Below, piece by piece: positions 59,000-64,000 of a stretch of DNA of 64,000 bases (position 1 is the first letter of the stretch; each line of letters starts with the position of its first letter). The position numbers and the translations under genes are program-made. The notes below the pieces were generated by a model, which had not been told where the DNA came from, ran no database searches, and saw only the letters and a list, made by a program, of their open reading frames with translations. Source of the DNA: Pseudomonas gingeri (lineage in GTDB: Bacteria; Pseudomonadota; Gammaproteobacteria; Pseudomonadales; Pseudomonadaceae); NCBI RefSeq assembly GCF_013385635.1, contig NZ_JACAPR010000006.1, forward strand, positions 1 to 64,000. The letters run 5' to 3'.

Positions 59000-60897
59000 G
59001 CGCTTTGCTCCAACTGACGGCCCGCGCCGCGTTTTTTCAAGTGAATCATCAACAGGGAAATCGCCGCCGGCGTCACACCGGGGATCCGCGAAGCCTGGCC
59101 CAGGGTCTCGGGCCGGGTCGCGCCGAGCTTGCTCTGGATCTCTTTCGACAGGCCGGAGATGTTCGTGTAATCGATATCCACAGGCAGTTTGGTGTCTTCG
59201 CTGGCGCGCAGCCGGGCGATCTCGTCCTGCTGGCGGTCGATGTAGCCGGCGTACTTGGTCTTGATCTCGACCTGCTCGGCGACCTGTGGATCTTCCGCGC
59301 CCTGTCCGGTCACCGCGACCAGACCAGCGTAGTCGATTTCCGGACGGCTCAGCAGATTCAGCAAATTGTATTCATGGGTCAGCGGCGTGCCGAACTTCTC
59401 GGCGATCGCATCGCCCTGCTCGGTGCCCGGACGGACCCAGGTGCCTTTCAGGCGCTGTTCTTCCAGCTCGATGCTTTCGCGTTTCTTGCAGAACGCCGCC
59501 CAGCGCGCATCATCCACCAAACCCAGTTCGCGACCTTTTTCGGTCAAGCGCAGGTCGGCGTTGTCTTCGCGCAGGATCAGCCGGTATTCGGCACGGGAGG
59601 TGAACATCCGATACGGTTCCTGGGTCCCGAGGGTGATCAGGTCGTCGACCAGTACCCCGATGTACGCCTCGTCACGACGCGGGCACCAGCTGTCCTTGCC
59701 CTGGGCACGCAACGCGGCGTTGGCGCCGGCCAGCAAACCCTGGGCACCGGCTTCTTCGTAACCGGTGGTGCCGTTGATCTGTCCGGCAAAGAACAGGCCG
59801 CCGATGACCTTGGTTTCCAGGCTGTACTTCAGGTCACGGGGATCGAAGTAGTCGTATTCGATGGCATAGCCCGGGCGAACGATATGGGCGTTTTCCATGC
59901 CGCGGATCGACTGCACGATCTGCAACTGCACATCGAACGGCAGGGATGTGGATATCCCGTTCGGGTACAGCTCGTGGGTCGTCAGGCCTTCCGGTTCGAT
60001 AAAGACCTGGTGACTTTCCTTGTCGGCGAAGCGATGGATCTTGTCTTCGATCGACGGGCAGTAGCGCGGGCCGATGCCTTCGATTTCGCCGGCAGCGGAA
60101 TACATCGGCGAACGGTCGAGGTTCGCCGCGATGATTTCGTGGGTGCGGGCATTGGTGTGGGTAATCCAGCAGCTGACTTGCCGTGGATGCTGTTCCTTGT
60201 TGCCCATGAACGACATTACCGGGATCGGCGTATCGCCCGGTTGCTCGGCCATGACGGAGAAATCCACGGAACGGCCGTCGATCCGCGGCGGCGTACCGGT
60301 TTTCAAGCGGCCTACACGCAATGGCAGTTCACGCAGACGGTGAGCCAGCGCAATCGACGGTGGATCACCGGCGCGCCCGCCGGAAAAATTCTGCAAACCG
60401 ATGTGGATAAGTCCGCCGAGGAACGTACCGGTGGTCAACACCACGGAATCAGCGAAGAAACGCAGACCCATTTGCGTGACAACACCACGGACTTGTTCCT
60501 GCTCGACGATCAGGTCATCGGCGGCCTGCTGAAATATCCACAGGTTCGGCTGGTTCTCCAGGATTTCCCGCACGGCAGCCTTGTACAGCACACGGTCGGC
60601 CTGCGCACGGGTGGCGCGCACGGCGGGGCCTTTACGGCTGTTGAGGACACGGAACTGGATGCCGCCTTTATCGGTGGCGATGGCCATCGCGCCGCCGAGG
60701 GCATCGATTTCCTTGACCAGGTGGCTTTTACCGATGCCACCAATGGCCGGGTTGCAACTCATTGCACCGAGGGTTTCCACGTTATGCGTCAGCAACAGGG
60801 TTTTTGCCCCCATGCGTGCTGATGCTAGTGCTGCCTCGGTACCGGCATGACCGCCGCCGATGACGATCACTTCAAAACGGGAAGGGAAATCCACCAC
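58996..60897 (-). CDS. mnmG: tRNA uridine-5-carboxymethylaminomethyl modification enzyme MnmG (GidA)
   Basis: This 633-residue FAD enzyme modifies U34 of tRNAs together with MnmE. The FAD motif [39 protein letters not shown] and the C-terminal [15 protein letters not shown] and [11 protein letters not shown] are all typical. The likely start is GTG at 60897 giving (M)VDFPSRFEV, preceded by GAGG; the frame is open far upstream through AT-rich DNA that is unlikely to be coding. It heads the mnmG-rsmG-parAB unit. Confidence 0.97.
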   Translation of the reverse strand: MVDFPSRFEVIVIGGGHAGTEAALASARMGAKTLLLTHNVETLGAMSCNPAIGGIGKSHLVKEIDALGGAMAIATDKGGIQFRVLNSRKGPAVRATRAQADRVLYKAAVREILENQPNLWIFQQAADDLIVEQEQVRGVVTQMGLRFFADSVVLTTGTFLGGLIHIGLQNFSGGRAGDPPSIALAHRLRELPLRVGRLKTGTPPRIDGRSVDFSVMAEQPGDTPIPVMSFMGNKEQHPRQVSCWITHTNARTHEIIAANLDRSPMYSAAGEIEGIGPRYCPSIEDKIHRFADKESHQVFIEPEGLTTHELYPNGISTSLPFDVQLQIVQSIRGMENAHIVRPGYAIEYDYFDPRDLKYSLETKVIGGLFFAGQINGTTGYEEAGAQGLLAGANAALRAQGKDSWCPRRDEAYIGVLVDDLITLGTQEPYRMFTSRAEYRLILREDNADLRLTEKGRELGLVDDARWAAFCKKRESIELEEQRLKGTWVRPGTEQGDAIAEKFGTPLTHEYNLLNLLSRPEIDYAGLVAVTGQGAEDPQVAEQVEIKTKYAGYIDRQQDEIARLRASEDTKLPVDIDYTNISGLSKEIQSKLGATRPETLGQASRIPGVTPAAISLLMIHLKKRGAGRQLEQSA

Positions 60898-61437
60898 GCA
60901 CCTCGTGCCTGCTTCCAGGTAGGTAAATAAGAAAAATTTGGACTCAACGAACAAGTATAGGGAATTAGCCCTTCCTAAAGAACCCTTTGCACAAAATTTA
61001 ACCAGCTGTGGATAATCATGGGTAATAGAAATTAAAAGAGAGAAATTTATTAAAGCTTTGTTTTTATGTTTATTCTTAGTCAGCACCCTTTCTGTGGATA
61101 ATCTTCTATAGGCCTTATTATACAATGTGTACAGAGACTCATAAGTCTGTGGTCATGTACCCTGGAGGGGTTGGGATAACCGGTGTAAGCCTGTGGATTA
61201 AACTGCTGCTTATCCACAAGCGGGTTCATCCTCAGTTTTCGGGCCTGGTTATCAACCGAGCTGAAGGGCGGTTATTCACAGGGCTTAATCCACAGAAAAA
61301 CGCTTTCCTGGCGAATCACAGGCACGCAGAAACCTTCCGTGAGCCGGAATTCATCGAGAGAAGGGAAGGATCAGTGCGGCAAAAAGAGAGGAAGCACCGG
61401 GATCAGGCCCGATGCTTTTGTGAAACAGTGACTGAAA
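60898..61437. other. Origin-like intergenic region: DnaA-box cluster with an AT-rich stretch
   Basis: DnaA boxes (TTATNCACA, either strand) occur at 61007-61015, 61093-61101, 61210-61218 and 61272-61280, with one-mismatch boxes at 61192-61200 and 61286-61294. Between the first two lies a strongly AT-rich stretch of about 60 bp (61018-61080, including AAATTTATTAAAGC and TTTTTATGTTTATTC). No gene is seen. The region sits upstream of mnmG, as oriC does in E. coli. Confidence 0.75.
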
Positions 61438-61887
61438 TCAGACGTCGTCCCAGCTGTGAAATACAGCAGCCTGGCCGTGGATCACGCCTTCGGCATCCTG
61501 CAATTGCCAGACAAGGCCCTCGCGGATCCAGAAACGTCTGCCAGTCCTGGAGATACGAATCCCGGTGTAGCCGCTGGCATAACCCTGCTGGTGCACACGA
61601 TCCAGCAAGGACTGGCGTTCCGCACGGTTCGGCGCCTCGGCCGATAGTCGCGACGGCAGCTGGGTGAATTGCGCCCAGTCATAGTCGAAACAGTGTTGCG
61701 CAGCCCGGTTGGCATAGATAAACCGTGGATCGGCATCGGTATTGTGGGACAGCACGCAAAAGGGCGCCTGCTCATACAACCAGGTCGCATCACTGTCCTG
61801 CGGCACCAGTGGCTGACCGACGAGCCGTTGATAACTCCCGGTCAGAAGTTCGAAAAAGGCTGGATCAATGGCTAACGAACTCATCAT
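61438..61887 (-). CDS. MEKHLA domain protein (PAS-like)
   Basis: This 149-residue soluble protein is related to the MEKHLA/PAS group: LEQAP-like YEQAPFCVLSHNTDADPRF, then IYANRAAQHCFDYDWAQFTQ, LPSRLSAEAPNRAERQSLLD and RRFWIREGLVWQLQDAEGV. Bacterial members are small stand-alone sensors with unknown ligand. The start is ATGATG at 61887/61884. It lies only 5 bp after mnmE, so the two are cotranscribed, but no functional link is known. Confidence 0.85.
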   Translation of the reverse strand: MMSSLAIDPAFFELLTGSYQRLVGQPLVPQDSDATWLYEQAPFCVLSHNTDADPRFIYANRAAQHCFDYDWAQFTQLPSRLSAEAPNRAERQSLLDRVHQQGYASGYTGIRISRTGRRFWIREGLVWQLQDAEGVIHGQAAVFHSWDDV

Positions 61888-61892
61888 TCAGA

Positions 61893-63263
61893 TTATTTCC
61901 CGATACAAAAACTCGAAAAGATTCTTCCCAGCAAGTCATCGGAGCTGAATGCGCCGGTGATTTCTCCAAGGAATTGCTGCGCCTGACGCAAATCCTCTGC
62001 CAACAGCTCTCCGGCACCTGCCAGGGTCAACTGTGCATGACCGTGCTCAAGGGCCGAACTGGCGAAGCGCAGGGCTTCCAGATGGCGCCGGCGGGCGCTG
62101 AAGCTGCTTTCCGATGTCTGTTCATAACCCATGCAGGCCTTGAGGTGGTCGCGCAGCAACTCCAGGCCATCGCCACCGGCCTTGGCACTGAGGCTGATGG
62201 TGACATGGCCATCCTCGCTAACTTCCAGGGCGATGCCCTCACCCGTCAGGTCGGCCTTGTTGCGGATCAGCGTCACTTTCGCCGGATCCGGCCGCTGTTC
62301 GAGAAACTCCGGCCACAGGGCAAAAGGATCCACAGCCTCCGGCGCGGTGGCGTCCACCACCAGCAATACCCGATCGGCCTCGCCAATGGCCTTGAGGGCG
62401 CGCTCCACACCGATCTTTTCCACATGGTCGTCGGTGTCGCGCAACCCGGCTGTGTCGACCACGTGCAGCGGCATGCCGTCGATGTGGATATGTTCGCGGA
62501 GGATATCCCGGGTGGTTCCGGCGATCTCGGTGACAATGGCCGCTTCGCGACCTGCCAGGGCATTGAGCAGGCTCGATTTGCCGGCGTTTGGCCGGCCGGC
62601 GATCACCACGGTCATGCCATCGCGCAACAATGCACCCTGCCCGGCTTCGCGCATCACTGTGGATAACTCGTCGCGCACGGCATCGAGCATCGCCAGTACA
62701 TGGCCGTCGGCGAGGAAGTCGATTTCCTCCTCGGGAAAATCGATGGCTGCCTCCACGTAGATCCGCAGGCTGATCAACTGCTCGGTGAGGTTATGCACAC
62801 GCTGGGAAAACGCGCCCTGCAATGAACGCAGGGCGTTGCGTGCAGCCTGGGCCGAGCTGGCTTCGATCAGATCGGCGATCGCCTCGGCCTGGGCCAGGTC
62901 GAGCTTGTCATTGAGGAACGCCCGTTCGCTGAACTCACCAGGTCGAGCCAGCCGGCAGCCCAGTTGCAGACAACGCTGCAGCAGCATGTCGAGGACAACC
63001 GGACCGCCATGGCCCTGCAGCTCCAGGACATCCTCGCCGGTGAACGAGTTCGGTCCAGGGAAATACAGCGCGAGACCTTCATCGAGTACCTCGCCGGCAT
63101 CGCCGTGGAACGGACCATAGTGAGCAAAACGCGGTTTCAGTTCGCGACCGCTGATGGCCAGCGCCGCACTCTGCGCCAGAGGCCCGGAAATACGGACGAT
63201 GCCGACACCGCCACGGCCCTGGGCGGTGGCAACGGCGGCGATGGTTTCCCGAGGGACGTTCAT
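61893..63263 (-). CDS. mnmE: tRNA modification GTPase MnmE (TrmE)
   Basis: This 456-residue enzyme partners MnmG in tRNA wobble uridine modification. The N-terminal tetrahydrofolate-binding domain ([20 protein letters not shown]) is followed by a helical domain with the inserted G domain: [33 protein letters not shown] and NKADL. The C-terminus FCIGK carries the catalytic Cys motif. The ATG at 63263 follows GAGG; the upstream frame is not used. Confidence 0.97.
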   Translation of the reverse strand: MNVPRETIAAVATAQGRGGVGIVRISGPLAQSAALAISGRELKPRFAHYGPFHGDAGEVLDEGLALYFPGPNSFTGEDVLELQGHGGPVVLDMLLQRCLQLGCRLARPGEFSERAFLNDKLDLAQAEAIADLIEASSAQAARNALRSLQGAFSQRVHNLTEQLISLRIYVEAAIDFPEEEIDFLADGHVLAMLDAVRDELSTVMREAGQGALLRDGMTVVIAGRPNAGKSSLLNALAGREAAIVTEIAGTTRDILREHIHIDGMPLHVVDTAGLRDTDDHVEKIGVERALKAIGEADRVLLVVDATAPEAVDPFALWPEFLEQRPDPAKVTLIRNKADLTGEGIALEVSEDGHVTISLSAKAGGDGLELLRDHLKACMGYEQTSESSFSARRRHLEALRFASSALEHGHAQLTLAGAGELLAEDLRQAQQFLGEITGAFSSDDLLGRIFSSFCIGK

Positions 63264-63296
63264 GGAGCGGGCCTCAAAGCAGAAAGTGACAGATAG

Positions 63297-63323
63297 CAAA
63301 ACGCCCCACTAGGGGGCGTTTTG
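63297..63323. terminator. Rho-independent terminator downstream of yidC
   Basis: CAAAACGCCCC-ACTAG-GGGGCGTTTTG is a perfect 11 bp stem with T/A runs in both arms, 21 bp after the yidC stop and 33 bp upstream of mnmE. It separates the rnpA-yidC transcript from mnmE. Confidence 0.9.
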
Positions 63324-63344
63324 AGTGGTTATCCACAGAGTAAG

Positions 63345-64000
63345 TTACGCAGCGGCTTTTTTGGTAGCGGCTTCGATCTTACGGGTGATGTACCACTGCT
63401 GGGTGATCGACAGGCAGTTGTTTACAACCCAGTACAGCACCAGACCGGCAGGGAACCACAGGAAGAAGAAGGTGAAGATGATCGGCATCAGCTTCATCAC
63501 CTTGGCCTGCATCGGATCCGGCGGAGTCGGGTTCAGACGCTGCTGGATGAACATGGTCGCGCCCATGATGATCGGCAGGATGAAGAACGGATCCTTGATC
63601 GACAGGTCGGTAATCCACAGGATGAACGGCGCCTGGCGCATTTCCACGCTTTCCAGCAGAACCCAGTACAGCGAGAGGAAAACCGGCATCTGCACGAGGA
63701 TTGGCAAGCAACCACCCAGCGGATTGATCTTCTCTTTCTTGTACAGCTCCATCATGGCTTGCGACATTTTCTGCCGGTCGTCGCCATGTTGCTCTTTCAG
63801 CGCAGCCAGTCTCGGGGCAACGGCACGCATGCGGGCCATCGACTTGTAGCTGGCAGCCGACAAGGGGAAGAAAAGCCCTTTGATCAGCATGGTCAGGACG
63901 ATGATCGAGAAGCCCCAGTTGCCGAGCAGGCTGTGGATATGTTGCAGCAGCCAGAAGATCGGCTGGGCAATGAACCACAGGATGCCGTAGTCAACGGTCA
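63345..64000 (-). CDS. yidC: Membrane protein insertase YidC (C-terminal part, cut by the window edge)
   Basis: The visible 217 codons are the conserved insertase domain: [20 protein letters not shown] at the window edge, then [60 protein letters not shown], and [20 protein letters not shown]. The N-terminal periplasmic domain lies beyond 64000. An ATG at 63890 is internal and not a start. YidC inserts membrane proteins such as the AtpE ring encoded nearby. Confidence 0.97.
   Translation of the reverse strand, partial: TVDYGILWFIAQPIFWLLQHIHSLLGNWGFSIIVLTMLIKGLFFPLSAASYKSMARMRAVAPRLAALKEQHGDDRQKMSQAMMELYKKEKINPLGGCLPILVQMPVFLSLYWVLLESVEMRQAPFILWITDLSIKDPFFILPIIMGATMFIQQRLNPTPPDPMQAKVMKLMPIIFTFFFLWFPAGLVLYWVVNNCLSITQQWYITRKIEAATKKAAA

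Noticed and set aside
60898..61125. N-terminal extension of MnmG to 61125
   Set aside because: The extension translates AT-rich DNA with DnaA boxes into Lys/Asn/Phe-rich sequence; MnmG proteins begin at VDFPSRF or nearby.

Overview
The window is chromosomal DNA from a Pseudomonas of the fluorescens type. It has high GC, long antisense reading frames, the family of GTAGGAGC(C/T)GGCTTGCC palindromic repeats seen in that group, and a right end carrying the conserved origin-proximal order yidC - mnmE - mnmG - rsmG - parA - parB - atpIBEFHAGDC - glmU - glmR - glmS, all on the minus strand. oriC and dnaA should lie just beyond base 64000.

Left region (1-12 kb): a zinc-starvation (Zur) regulon. Two near-perfect GTTATA-N-TATAAC operators (2359-2373 and 4304-4316) lie between divergent units. 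The minus-strand units are dksA2-zigA-DUF1826 and an AmiA-like amidase. The plus-strand units are a small secreted protein and an eight-gene operon: folE2, a ZnuCBA-like transporter, hisI2, a gamma carbonic anhydrase, pyrC2 (pyrQ-like) and thrS2. These are back-up copies of metal-dependent enzymes plus a metal importer and a metallochaperone GTPase.

12-24 kb: a DUF3617 protein, cardiolipin synthase and cyclopropane fatty acid synthase, then two metal-related units on the minus strand. One is a bufferin-type RiPP metallophore operon (bufA-bufB-bufC). The other is a tightly overlapping four-gene operon of three SPFH (HflK/HflC/stomatin-like) membrane proteins and a heavy-metal P-type ATPase. 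One SPFH protein begins with 17 histidines in 31 residues, and a degenerate Zur-like box lies 118 bp upstream of the first gene. I consider this the best candidate for an undescribed system in the window.

24-31 kb: an orphan small gene, then a six-gene lipid operon whose content resembles E. coli ynbABCD. It encodes a CDP-alcohol phosphatidyltransferase, a hydrolase-methyltransferase fusion, a PAP2-dual-specificity phosphatase fusion, a small membrane protein, a PlsC-like acyltransferase and a CdsA-like enzyme.

31-47 kb: mostly stand-alone metabolic and stress genes. These are lpd3, an Lrp regulator with a LysE exporter, an enlarged ProA-like dehydrogenase, a six-unit array of 126-127 bp repeats, a PNPOx-ferredoxin reductase fusion, two LysR regulators, two glutathione S-transferases, a hydrolase, a lipoprotein, a YCII protein and an Old Yellow Enzyme.

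47-64 kb: glmS/glmR/glmU, the complete ATP synthase operon, parAB, rsmG, mnmG, a MEKHLA-domain gene, mnmE and the 3' part of yidC. A 290 bp DnaA-box cluster beside an AT-rich stretch lies upstream of mnmG. Two parS-type sequences for ParB are embedded in folE2 and in the oxidoreductase gene.

All functional calls rest on reading motifs and context; no database search was possible.
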